DNA of 64,000 nt, taken from positions 310,001 through 374,000 of the forward strand of contig NW_023501060.1 of the NCBI RefSeq assembly GCF_014066305.1. Direction: 5' to 3'. A program made the position numbers and the translations under genes. Source of the stretch: Letharia columbiana. Lineage: Eukaryota > Ascomycota > Lecanoromycetes > Lecanorales > Parmeliaceae. Under the pieces are notes generated by a model. It was not told where the DNA came from. It did not search any database and saw only the letters and a program-made list of their open reading frames with translations. Below are positions 10,627 to 21,553 of this stretch, one piece after another. Positions within the stretch are counted from its first letter, which is position 1. Every line of letters begins with the position of its first letter.

Positions 10627-12036
10627 TCAAGTGGGGAAGAAGAGTGTCCCAGCAACTCGGTCCCACTCCTCATCCCATCTCAATTTCCCCTCCTCAACAG
10701 CGCCCTTTTTCAATCGCCTCAACAACTCCTCGTCCCCACCAAACAGTTCCATCAACACTTCCTGCAAGCCTTCTGCATCACTGAAGCTCTTCCCATTCAC
10801 CCCTTCATGCAGGAGCTCTGGCCACGCCTCGAAATCCCCCCACCCCACAACTGGCAACCCAGTCCCAAACATATCTACCACCTTCATCGGTAAATCCACA
10901 CCGCTGCTACTCGTGTGCAAACTCACGCCCAGGTCAGCTGATCCAAGTAGCTCAGCATAATCGGAAGTGCTAAGAAAAGCAGTTTCGATGGTCACCATCT
11001 CGAGTTTCTCTTCCGCTTTCAAGCTCTGTATGCGGGTTAGGAAGGCATCTTTTTGCGGGCCGTTGCCCGTTACTACGACCAATACCTCTGGGAGATGAGG
11101 ATGTGTGGTTATTGCCAAATCAGAGTAATTGGTGAGTGCCTCGAGAAGGACGGAAAAGTCTTCGTCAGGCGTCCAGGATGTTGAGCTGACTATGAGGCGC
11201 GATTTGCTCATTTTGATTTCGGAGACGAGGCGCTGGTAGTCTTGTAGCCTTTGGTCATCACCTGGACTGAGAAGATTCGGCAAGGTGGCGAGGAAGCTCG
11301 AGCGCTGCGCTTCGGTAAGGACTTGTAGGTGGGATGCTGGACGGTCGTGGAGAGGTAAGATCTTCGTTGTGATGCCATAATCTCGTTCTAGGACTCGTGC
11401 CATAGCATTAGTCACGCAGAAGTGGGCTTCGGCAGAGCGAGCGAACAGCTGTTCGTACAGGCGTGATATCTGGACAAGTGGATGCGTGCTCCCAAGTCTT
11501 AGGGCAAGGATGGAGTACCCGAAGTTGTGCCAATCGATTACGAGTCGTGTATGGCGAAGGAAGCAGACGACATACGCGACGATAAGAGTGGGTATCGAGG
11601 GAGGATTTTGAACAAGCATCCATCTGGAGGGTTTGGCCCTGTATCCGAGAGCAAGCCATAATGTCCAGATTTGAAAGAGTACTTTCAACGGCCCATATAC
11701 CAGGAAGAGTCGCCTGTCTTTCGTCTGGAGACAAGCGGGAGCAGGATGAAGGGCATGTACTCTGATTGCATTGGAATTTGCAAGTATATCAGGATGTAGG
11801 TCAGACTCCCGATATCCAATGAGGTCCACCTGTGCCCCATGTTTGGCTATGCTCAATGCATGATACTGCATTCGAGGACTTCTGCCAATGTCGCCCAGGA
11901 CTAGGATCTGGATCCTGTTGGCACTACGATCCTTGCCTATGATTCCACCGTATTGGGTTGGCAGATTGAATAAGACGAGGGAAGAAATGGCGAGGATTAT
12001 CACCAGCCCTAGAAGCCAGCTTTCCAAGTCGAACAT
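10627..12036 (-). CDS. ALG1: ALG1: chitobiosyldiphosphodolichol beta-1,4-mannosyltransferase
   Basis: 469 residues from the ATG at 12036 (MFDLESW...). The open frame reaches 12084 but only at a TTG. One N-terminal membrane helix (~residues 8-25) is followed by a GT-B glycosyltransferase (family GT33) with the N-terminal GDIGRSPRMQYHA loop at ~48-60, the WHNFGYS motif, and a C-terminal donor-binding half with SSTSWTPDEDF, GNGP and a DLGVSLHTSSSGVDLPMKVVDM stretch typical of Alg1. Known role: adds the first mannose to dolichol-PP-GlcNAc2 on the cytosolic face of the ER in N-glycan assembly, normally essential. Length is typical. Divergent from the zinc-transporter gene, sharing a 457-bp upstream region. 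Confidence 0.95.
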   Translation of the reverse strand: MFDLESWLLGLVIILAISSLVLFNLPTQYGGIIGKDRSANRIQILVLGDIGRSPRMQYHALSIAKHGAQVDLIGYRESDLHPDILANSNAIRVHALHPAPACLQTKDRRLFLVYGPLKVLFQIWTLWLALGYRAKPSRWMLVQNPPSIPTLIVAYVVCFLRHTRLVIDWHNFGYSILALRLGSTHPLVQISRLYEQLFARSAEAHFCVTNAMARVLERDYGITTKILPLHDRPASHLQVLTEAQRSSFLATLPNLLSPGDDQRLQDYQRLVSEIKMSKSRLIVSSTSWTPDEDFSVLLEALTNYSDLAITTHPHLPEVLVVVTGNGPQKDAFLTRIQSLKAEEKLEMVTIETAFLSTSDYAELLGSADLGVSLHTSSSGVDLPMKVVDMFGTGLPVVGWGDFEAWPELLHEGVNGKSFSDAEGLQEVLMELFGGDEELLRRLKKGAVEEGKLRWDEEWDRVAGTLFFPT

Positions 12037-12493
12037 GAGGGGCAGTTTCTGAAGAATAGTAGCAGAAGCAGAAACAGAGGTCAAAAATCGTCTGCATTTT
12101 AAAAATGAATGCCCCTGTTCATTGCATGGTCTTGTTCCAGAATAGTAGATTGCCTAATTGCCTGATTTGTAGGCCTTGGCGGGGGGGTTTTCCAGGGTCT
12201 CCAAATAGCCTTTGGCTCTAATTTAGACTTCAGGGTAAAGTACTCATCGTGAATGCTTGCGGGCCGACAATTTTCCTAGCTTCCCGACATTGTTGCCCCT
12301 GAAATGAGATTGAACCTTCCCCTAAACGGTCACACATTGTGATCCTGCAAACATCAATGTCACTAGCAGCGACATCATTCGGACCCTAGCAGAATCTGCT
12401 TGTTCCTCGACCGTGGCTTCCTATTCTTCACAATAAAATTTAGCAATGATACCCAGAGAGTAATGAGAATATCGCGAAGGAAGGTGCTTTGCA
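12037..12493. promoter_or_regulatory. Shared upstream region of ALG1 and MSC2-like genes
   Basis: 457 bp between two divergent start codons. It must contain both promoters. No specific factor site is clear. Confidence 0.5.
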
Positions 12494-15400
12494 ATGGCAA
12501 CTACCTACGCCCTCCCCGCCAGTAATAGCCATGCTGGGCATGGACATGGCCACTCGCACGGCAGGAAGTCTGCAACGGAGAGACTTCCTCTACAGCCTAC
12601 ATCGACCAACGGAGGACTTCACGCCAACAGCGCAGCTATCTCCTCCAACTTCCTCAAACCTCAGATGCAACATCAACCACACAAGTCAATAGACGTCTTC
12701 TACGATTCGAATCAGCAATCCTACAAATCGAACCAACAGCGGCCAAACAGCTTGCAGCTTCCTACGCCCACCTCCTTCTCCACTCCTACAATCGCCAGAT
12801 CTAAGAGCATGGAGAGACGGAAGAGTGTAGGGCTCCCAACACACTTGCGCCTAGAAAGAAATGGATATGGTTTTCCTCCTCCCAGCAGCCAGCAGTTCCC
12901 GAAAATAGATGAAGAAGTTGCAACAAGGTATACCTGCCCAGCCATGCATGGCCTTTGCCTGGACTTGGCTGACACTTAGTAGGTCAAAATGGATGACCCT
13001 CAGCGAGCTTCTCAATTCGATACTCGTGCCTCTACCATATGTCCTTGCCTCCCTAGCCTTCACATCGCTCGTCGCCCCGCGAGGTTCTTTCGATGGCCTA
13101 CCTCTATCAAGTTTCAAGGCCCCAAAGATCCCAGTCTTGCTGGAGATAAGCACTCTCACATCCTTGACGCTCGTGCTTGTTGGTTTCAGAGGCAAGCTCG
13201 GAATAATGTCAGCGACGGGATTGGATAAGAGGAAGAAATCTCTGACTGGGATGGAAGAGGTGCAAAAGACTCAGTGGATTCATATGGCTCGTAGGATTGC
13301 CGCAAGGTTCCTGACCGTGGGGTTGCCATTCTATGCCACATCAAAGCTTGGAGGCGCTCGTGTCTCTTTGGTCATGCTCACAGCGCTGGCATCGAATATC
13401 ATGACGGTTGATGAGGGAACTACAGATCTCACACGGGCGAAAGGCTGGAGTAGGCTGCTGACGCAACGACGGTGGACCCTGGCGTCAATTCTCCTACAGC
13501 TCCTATCAGATCTCACAGGATTCACCAATTCTTCGGCGGCTGTTGAGATTCTCCTGGGCTACATCACTCTTGGTATAACTGTCTTCGTTCTGCCACCTTG
13601 TTTTCTGTCCTCTAGGCCTAGGGTCTCTGTGGTTACCTCCACCGCTCCTGCATCGGAATCAAAAACTTCAGCAGTCCTTGCGACACCATGGGAAATACCC
13701 CCACAACTGGAAGACAGGTCTTCCAAAGTGCTTACAATGTCGCCGATGATATGTTCTCCGGAAGACGTCAACCTAACTTTCTATAGTGGTATTGTACTGG
13801 GAATATCGAGTGCCATATTTTTCGTCTTCTTTGGGCCAAGCGCTAGCACTGCGTCCGAACACCAGCTAGCCTGGACCTTGCTTTCTACATTCGCAACGGC
13901 TCTTGCTTTGACAACGGTAGACCCAAGAAGCCTACGAAGCAACAAGAAATTTGGCCCTGTTCTTGGGTCACTTCTATCCTCCTTCGTCTTAAACATGCTG
14001 TGCAGTGAGGCGTGGAGCTCGTTAGCTTATCAGTGCTTTTTCATTGGCATTTCCTTCGCGGCTACGAAATTTGATACCCCTAAGGCGTTTTCTGTTCCAT
14101 CACGTGCAGACCACCATCATCACCATCAGCCAACGAGGCTAAACATTCCAGAGCACGCCCAGATGTCAAGATTCTCCGAGTTTGTGTTTCGGCATATACC
14201 CCATTGGCCGTTGCTCCATAGTATCCTTGCTGAAAAAGATTCTCGGCGGATATTCTACTTTATGTGGTAAGTCAGATCCGGAATCTTCCTTCTGAGTGTA
14301 CCGCTGCTGACTATTAGTGTAGTCTGAACTTCGTTTTCATGATCGTTCAAACATTTTATGGAATAATGACCGGATCCTTGGGTCTACTGAGCGATAGTAT
14401 CCACATGTTCTTCGACTGCTTAGCACTTGTGGTGGGTCTATGCGCTGCAGTGATGAGCAAATGGCCCCCTAGCACCAGGTTCCCTTATGGATATGGCAAG
14501 ATGGATACCCTTGCTGGCTTCGCTAATGGCATTTTCTTGATGTGGGTCAGCTTTCCGACAGTTTAGTCCTCAACGCTAACCATGCATCAGGCTCATCAGC
14601 ATCGAGATCGTCTACGAGGCACTTGAGAGATTGGCTGGGGGCAACCAAATTCATAATCTTGGAGAGCTACTGACTGTCAGCACCCTCGGCCTGCTAGTGA
14701 ACATTATTGGCATGACCGCCTTCGGCCACGCACATCATGGGCATGGGCACTCGCACGGCGGACATGACCATTCAGATCATTCCAATGAAGGTCACCAGCA
14801 TGAAGACGGCCATCCACACCATGATCATTCTCATCATGACCATGCCCATCACGATCAATCTCATCCCGACCATGCTCATCACGATCATTCACATCACGAC
14901 CACACCCATAACGATCATTGCCATCACGATCACTCCCCTCCAAGACACGAACACCCTTCTCACAGCGCTCATGGCCATGACCACCTACATGATCATCTTC
15001 ACACAGGGCCAACCCCGAGTCCCTCGCTCTACCCCTCTGTACCATCAACTCCTTCCAAACCTCTTAATCCGGTCTCCCATGCTCACAGCCACGGTTCCCA
15101 TGGTCATGGGCACCATCATCACGGCAACGAAAACATGCACGGGATATTCTTGCACGTCATGGCCGACACTCTCGGCTCCGTCGCCGTAGTCATATCCACC
15201 ATCCTTATCCACTTCTACGGCTGGTCGGGCTTTGATCCTCTGGCTTCTTGCCTCATTGCTATCCTCATCTTCGCCTCCGCCATCCCTCTTGTTACGTCTT
15301 CTGCCCGCACCCTTCTGTTGACCATTCCGGATGATACCGAGTATGATTTACGAGAGGCTTTGGCAGGTTTGAGTAGTCTGAGAGGTGTCGTCGGCTACGC

Positions 15401-15596
15401 TGTACCCAAATTCTGGCTAGAAGAGGGTGAGAATCGGAAAGTTCTGGGAGTCATTCACGTTATTGCTGGCAAGGGCGCGGACTTGGAAGATGTGAAGGAG
15501 AGAGCAATTGCCTATCTAAAGAGCAGGCACATGGACGTAGTGGTCCAGGTGGAGCGAGAAGGGAGTGGCAGGTGTTGGTGTCAAGCTGTGAAGTGA
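12494..15596 (+). CDS. MSC2: MSC2-like endomembrane zinc transporter (cation diffusion facilitator)
   Basis: Four exons, 12494-12927, 12983-14266, 14323-14541 and 14591-15596, keep phase throughout and give 980 residues. The N-terminus is cytosolic with a small His cluster (GHGHGHSHG, ~16-24). A long multi-TM extension (~150-560) precedes the CDF core, as in yeast Msc2, fission-yeast Cis4 and ZnT5. The core has GLLSDSIHMFFDC with HxxxD zinc ligands (~residue 600), a His/Asp-rich loop of about 130 residues (14731-15125), and the second site HVMADTLGSVAVV. A short C-terminal cytosolic domain follows. Known role of the family: zinc import into the ER/secretory pathway, in yeast as a heteromer with Zrg17. 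The loop is long and almost pure HDH/HHDH repeats. Confidence 0.93.
14731..15125 (+). repeat. His-rich repeat encoding the zinc-binding loop
   Basis: Imperfect 9-24 bp repeats of CATCAC/GACCAT-type codons encode dozens of His-Asp-His motifs in the loop between two TM helices of the zinc transporter. The region is prone to length change. Confidence 0.8.
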
Positions 15597-16068
15597 ACAA
15601 GGTCGGGTTGAGAATTCGGAATAACGAGTCCACCAGTCAGCGTTTAATGATATCCAAAAGGCATGGTTTGCATATACGCACACCCACATGTCGTTGAGCA
15701 TAGATAGGGGTGTACAATAGCTCATTTCCCCAATGACTTGTGACGTCCGTGTCTGCGGACGCATGAGATTATCGCATGTCTTGAGCTTAAGAGCCATTCG
15801 CCTAAACGATACGAGTCTCCCTTTTTTCAGCCCCGATTCGGGTGTTGAAGAGGGACGAGAAGTTCTCAATTTCCGCCCTCCCTGTTATCCCATCAAAAGA
15901 CGGCACGTAGCAGGCTGAGCTCCGGTGATGGAATCAGGCGCGAAGGCGGACCCGAGGAACCTCGACTACATCTCACCACCAACCGCCTCCACGCATTCCT
16001 GGATCGATGCACGATTCGCCTCGTGTAGAACTGACCGTCCTAGGTCCAGCCATTCATCCTTGAGCGTG

Positions 16069-16129
<61 letters not shown>

Positions 16130-16607
16130 CCGGCCTTGCCTTGGCCGGGTGCGTGCGAACGAGAAGGGAAAAAGGCTCGAGCGAGCGAGCGAGTCGGAGG
16201 GCGGTCGGAGAAGAACAACGTCACGGTCTCCGGGGCCGCCACGTCGCCGGTTGATGTTTTAGTCGGCGGGCGGATGGGGAAGAGAAGGGACGAGAATGTG
16301 TGGACACTGTTTCCCGAGAGATGAACGATGGCGGGGGTGGTGTTTTTGGCCAATGGCGGATATTGGCGATGGTGTGTTTTTGGTTCGGAGGAGGACGGGG
16401 GTGTTTTCGTTGAGATTTTGCTCGGGTGGGTAGGGGTGTGTATTGAGGTTAGCGGTTCTAAATTTGTATCTGTTTTTTCCCTTTCTTCTTTCCATGCACT
16501 CTTTCTTCGTATTTCCTTCCTGCACTCAAGCTCGCAACCTTTCCAACTTCTCATGAGCTTTCGGGACAGCCTCCGTCCCATCCAGGTTAGGTCCGCAACG
16601 TGTGACC
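15597..16607. other. Intergenic with CTAT microsatellite
   Basis: About 1 kb between the zinc-transporter stop and the ATG of the repeat-protein gene. The main visible element is the tetranucleotide repeat at 16069-16129. CT-rich tracts near 16470-16560 would suit a fungal promoter/5' UTR. No gene seen. Confidence 0.6.
16069..16129 (+). repeat. (CTAT)n microsatellite, ~15 copies
   Basis: Uninterrupted CTAT tetranucleotide repeat, about 480 bp upstream of the next ATG. Confidence 0.95.
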
Positions 16608-18802
16608 ATGCCTTCATCTAAGCAGGTGAGTGAAGTATGTATTTCCCATCCTGACATCTTTGACGTTGGAATCCCAAGGGCAAGAAATCCCAGCAGCCGC
16701 CGTCCCAGCAGTCCCAAACGGAGCGGTCGACGCAAGGCACCTCTGCGAGCACGCGGCCGATGCAGCAGCCTCCACCAGAACCGCCGGTGCAAACACTCCC
16801 TACGCGCAAGCGGACGCGGGAACCTTCTCCGAAGCAGCTGGTGCAAGAGCAAGAGAACGCTAAGGGCAAGCAGGTCGAGCAGCCACTACAATTAAGTACC
16901 AAGGGAAAGCAACCGGAGCAGCCTCGGCCCCAGCAATCTGTTCAAGCCGACCCGAAGGGCAAGCAACCGGAGCGGTATCAACCGCAGCAACCTGTTCAAG
17001 CCGACCCGAAGGGCAAGCAGGTCGAGCAACCGGTACAAGCAAAAACTAAGGGGAAGCCACCGGAGCAGCCTCGATCCCAGCACTCTGTTCAAGCCGACCC
17101 GAAGGGCAAGCAAGTCGAGCAACCGGTACAAGCAAAAACCAAGGGAAAGCAACCGGAGCAGCCTCGGCCCCAGCAATCTGTTCAAGCCGACCCGAAGGGC
17201 AAGCAAGTCGAGCAACCGGTACAAGCCAGTTTTAAAAGCAAGCAGCCTCAACAAGCCTCGCCCGAACAATCGAAGCATCCCTCCGTCAAAGGCAAACAAC
17301 CTCAGAAATCATCGTCCGAGCAACAGCAGCAAGTCACATCTGCCCAGCAGCCTCGACCCAGGAAGGCCATCCTAGCCAACGCCAATCCAGTGTACCTAGG
17401 GAGCCCAAAGGTCTACATCGCCCGCATACCCTGGAACAGGAATGCCAAGCGAAGCACGATGCATCGGGTCGAAGTATCCCTGATCCCCGTCAGTTACTTC
17501 CGCCACCCGCAGACCTTATTCTTCAAGAACCTCCCCGATGTCGAGCGGTACTGGGGCTTCCTCAACGATGCCGCCACGACGGCGCAGAGAATCGTCAGGT
17601 TGGAGAAGGACGGCCAGCCTATGCCTTATTTCCTGCTCGTGTGCAGAGGGGAATATCCGAAAGTTACATCCCCACGGAACGACAATGCCCTTTTCGCGGC
17701 CATGCACGAGCCGATCTTCGGTGACGCCTTCGTGTTCAAATTGGAAGACCCAGAGGTTGACGAGGACGGTTATGCGAGATATGCGCATATTGAAAAGGAC
17801 GTTGGTAGCATTGACTGGCTTCCGGAGGCGATCAAGGACGCGGCTAGGAAGGTCGAATATGCCATGTCCCCTACAGCGAACCCCGGATTTCCAGATCTGG
17901 CGAACTATGCAGATCGGGAGACGATGATGGAGGACGTCCAGAAGATGTACCGTTGGATTGAGGCGATAAGGAAGGCCAATAGAAAGTACGAGAGTGCTAT
18001 GGCCGTTGACGCAATATCTGGATTGCCTGATCTTGAGAGGATGAAAGACGCGATTGTCAAATTGACGAAAAAGGTTGATGGTTGGAAAAGGCAGGGTATT
18101 TTACCCATTGACGGAGTTTCCGAGCCGTCATATTTCCAGACCGTGGAGGACTTCGTTCACAAGAAAGTGCCCGACGCTTTCAAAGCGTTTGAGGACAATG
18201 CTACCGTCGTCAACGCTGCCAGAAATGTGGATGGAGCTCTGTCCGCACAGAAGATTCCCGGATCCTCTGGCCTCGAGACGAGCAACGCTGTCAAAAGGGT
18301 GACGGACTCTTTTCATGCGACGAAGAAAGCTTATGGGGAACTGAAAGCTATCGCGAGTGTGAACTTTGCCAGAACCGTTGTCAACAATGAAGCTTCGAGA
18401 GCTCACGAAATACCCGCAGTGATTGATCTGAATGTGCTCGGACAGATGATCGACACCTTCCAGATGCAGGTTGCTATCTGGGAGAAGGACGGTGCTTTTT
18501 CCACTGACGCAAACTCCGATTTGGTAGACCGGAAGTTAATCGCTGAATTTCTCAAGAAGATCCAAGTTGCTGATCAAGCGATGAAAAAAGTTAGCGACAA
18601 GCTGAAGATTGCTAGGGCCGTCATTGAAGTTAACGATGTCTTCCAAGTGATAAGGGCCAAAGTCGAGAAACTGGAAGCCTTCACGAATGTGGAAGTTGCC
18701 GACACAGTCGACGCTGCTAGGACTTCCGATGCGAATCCCGAAATGCCGGATCTCCCAGGTCATCCAGGTACTTCGCGTTACAGAGTAGAACGCTTGGATT
18801 GA
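16608..18802 (+). CDS. Lys/Gln/Pro-rich tandem-repeat protein of unknown function
   Basis: A micro-exon of six codons (16608-16625, MPSSKQ) is spliced over 53 bp (GTGAGT...CCAAG) to a 2,124-bp exon (16679-18802), giving 713 residues. Splicing is supported because it extends the frame upstream with the same Gln/Ser/Pro-rich composition. Residues ~65-230 consist of 31-residue repeats with a KGKQVEQPVQAK core. The C-terminal ~450 residues are helical and contain degenerate repeats of about 75 residues recognisable by A-x(2)-V-x(3)-A...PDL (GFPDLANYADR, GLPDLERMKDA, EMPDLPGH). No signal peptide, TM segment or known enzymatic motif. The function is unknown. It is basic at the N-terminus, so nucleic-acid or scaffold binding is possible but unproven. 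Confidence 0.75.
16905..17230 (+). repeat. 93-bp in-frame tandem repeat
   Basis: Successive 93-bp units (31 codons) recur with few differences, for example from CTGTTCAAGCCGACCCGAAG at about 16993 to the same string at about 17086 and 17179. A shortened unit precedes them. The DNA copies are close enough for slippage or unequal crossing-over. Confidence 0.85.
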
Positions 18803-19084
18803 GTGGAGGGCTAGGGCGCCTCCAAAGCTGAAGATGGCAAACAGGGCGAAAAGTGGTCAGAGCCATAACATTTCTCCGTGTGCCTGTGACTAGCTCGCTG
18901 TAGTGTACTTAGAGAATACTTGAGAAGGGATGTAGCGACCTGCTCTCGGGCGTGTCTTAGTTCATAAGGGTATGACGTGTTTTTGAACTTCAGTTCCAGC
19001 AGGCAAAGCCTGAATTGACCCAACGCTGAGGTCTTTGGTAATAAACACGGCGAGGTTATGGTGGGGTTCTCCCCAATGGCTGCA

Positions 19085-21027
19085 TTATGATTCGGATATC
19101 CTTTGCCAGAAAAGGGGGCCGGCTCGGGGTGGATCTTTGCTTTGCAATGAAGGCGAGAAATGAAGCTGAGTAGTACAACACCGATGAGATGTCCACTCAA
19201 ACTTCAAGTTCAAGAGTTGTAGCATTAGCTTTGAAGAGCAATTTTCATACTGGAATTCTTGTATGCAAGCTTGCCGTGGTTGATTCGCGATCTTCGCGCG
19301 GCCCCTCATTGCGAGTAATATTTCAATATCGTACAATTTCGCAAGGCGCAAAAGTTGAGAATGCAGCCATTCCTGCTGGCTTTCGCTTATATATGGTCCC
19401 AATTGCAATGACTCCTTGAAAGGCCGGAATAAGTACCATCCTCCATATGCACTGGCAGTCTTTTCGTGCTCCTTCGAATCCAAGCGCCCTTTGAGTCCAG
19501 GATAAACCACATCAGCCTGGTAAAAAGGCGCAGGCTCAGTGCGACTACCGAGGCAGAATGGTATGCTAGCGCAAATGCCATTCATTAGCTTTTCTATCTC
19601 AGTGATGATTCGTGCACCAGTTTCACCACGATCGAGGCTACTGACGAGACGAAGCTGGGCAATGAGATGAAGGATTCTGAGACGAGCGACTCGCCAGTCG
19701 TTCCATGTGCTGCAGATCATAATGTCCGGGTAAATTTCACAGCTTCCTTCGTATATTCCAGCGTCGATCACTTCCTGCGGTATGGTGTCCTTGGAGACTC
19801 GAATAGGATGCCAGTGTAAGGGCAATGTCTCGGGCCAGGACGTAAGACAAGCATCTATGGATTGTGCTCTTTCCAGCAGCCCATCTGTACGATTCAATGA
19901 TTCGTCTCCATCGTCGCCTGAGCCGATGACCTTGGGAGGTGTGTGAACGGCATCAGCCAGGAGGCCTGCTACCTCGACTGACATGAGGTCCAATAAGATT
20001 GCAGGATTTCGAGGCATGTCATCAAGATCTTCGTCCCATATTCCAGAAGCCGTATCTATCGGATATGAGAAATGGATCGCTCGGAAAACCTGCCAGCTGT
20101 CAATTTACGCATTCATCGCAATCTGCAAGAGGCTTACAATGTTATTTCTGACTGCTATCAGTAACTTCTTGGAAAGTTTCGTCGTTTGATGAATGTTCTT
20201 TCGCCGTTGGATTAGTGCGGCGGCACCGTTAAAATGGGTTGCAGGCGAAATTCTGGAGTTCATGGCATTCGTTGAAGCTTGGTGTGGTCAGTGGCATAGC
20301 CTCGCATTGAATTTATTCAGCGGAGTAGCAAAGACTGCCTCTGCCCCCAACTTTGCATTCAGACTATTGGGCGTACCTCGTAGAAGCCAAGTAGACATAC
20401 TGCCACCAAAGTCTCATCAGTCATGCTCTCGACTGGATCCTGCAAAGCCACTCTGGTGGCTTCCAAAGCCTTTGTGTAAGAGAGAAATGCGTAGCGCTCC
20501 GCGATACGATTTTTGCGCTCCCATTTAGCAAATAGGATATTAGACGCCGCGGATATACACAGCGACAGGGGAGATTCTACGCGCAGACTGTTGAACAAGA
20601 AATCCTCGGTCAGCTGAAGTGTCTCGTCCATACAGAACGAATGTGGAGACGAAAAAGCATTGTGCGTTTGTTTCCTCCGGCTCGTAGAGGGGATGGGGCA
20701 CGGCAAAGGTGGTAGAAGGCTGAGGCCTGAAGGAATCCTCGGGCGTTTGGAACCTGCTCTTGTTTTCGTGCACTCGCCTGTTGACTCCAGCCTTTGCGGC
20801 TTCGTTCTGATGGCGCAGGACAAGATCCAGTCCTTCCAAGTAGCCGAAGCAGACACGTTTGGCTTTGACACATTTGCCGCAAGCAGGTCTTGCTTCATCG
20901 CACTGATCAACATCAACAAGGGCATTCTTGAGAGACGGAAGACAGAAGCGTCCAGGATTCGTTTGACCTTTACATGACACTGCTTGCACTGCTGACAAGC
21001 CCCACTGGGCTTTCCTGTATGCGGCAT
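19085..21027 (-). pseudogene. Zn2Cys6 transcription factor gene with frame breaks (pseudogene or sequence error)
   Basis: Exon 1 (21027-20968) begins MPHTGKPSGACQQCKQCHVK. Splicing a 65-nt intron (GTCAAA...TCAG) continues as CDEARPACGKCVKAKRVC, completing the CxxCx6C...CxxCx6C binuclear zinc cluster. Exon 2 (20902-20377) reads correctly to DTSADRGFL, then needs a +1 shift near 20590 to continue as NSLRVESPLSL...LLGFYE. Exon 3 (20277-20138, HFNGAAALIQRRKN) and exon 4 (20089-19085) are in phase with the original frame, so a second, compensating break is needed near the exon 2 end. The middle and C-terminal parts resemble the fungal-specific transcription factor region. Known role of the family: DNA-binding regulators, often of metabolite or nutrient genes. 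Target unknown. Either a decayed gene or two indel errors. Confidence 0.7.
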
Positions 21028-21553
21028 GGTTCAAGAGGATTCTGCGAAGGAGCGCACCGAAGAAGCCATGATTGGCCGCTGCTGTCTAGCAGCGCCTAGC
21101 AGATATCTGTATCTGCATCATACCTTGAGTGGAATGCAATGGTAGAAGACTAGTTAGAAGGTAGGACAAAGTCCCTCATGTCGACTTGTTGGCATTCATA
21201 ATAATAGGTTGGCGCTACGGAAAGTCCACCCCTTTGGGTTTAGCGTCGAAAGAACATATTTTCCTTGTATGATGTATCAGACATGGACTCGTGAAGTCGG
21301 GCTATGGCTGCGAAAAGTGCTCCCAAAGAGGTAATACTTGAGAATCTCTACTAACACAACCAAGGTGCGTCATCTCTTTCCTGTCGTTGCGTATAAGAAG
21401 CTGGATTCCTTTCATGGAAATCAGTATTTATCATCTCAGTCTATTGCATTCTCACATTGACAACTACTTGCAATATTCCGCAACCTCTGCTTCTCTCGCG
21501 ACTGTCTTCCTTCCACTTTTGCAACATCTGCTGCTCCCCTCTCCCTTGTCCAT
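21028..21553. promoter_or_regulatory. Divergent upstream region of Zn2Cys6 gene and RTA1 gene
   Basis: 526 bp between opposite starts. CT-rich sequence just ahead of 21554 resembles a fungal core promoter. No discrete site identified. Confidence 0.45.
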
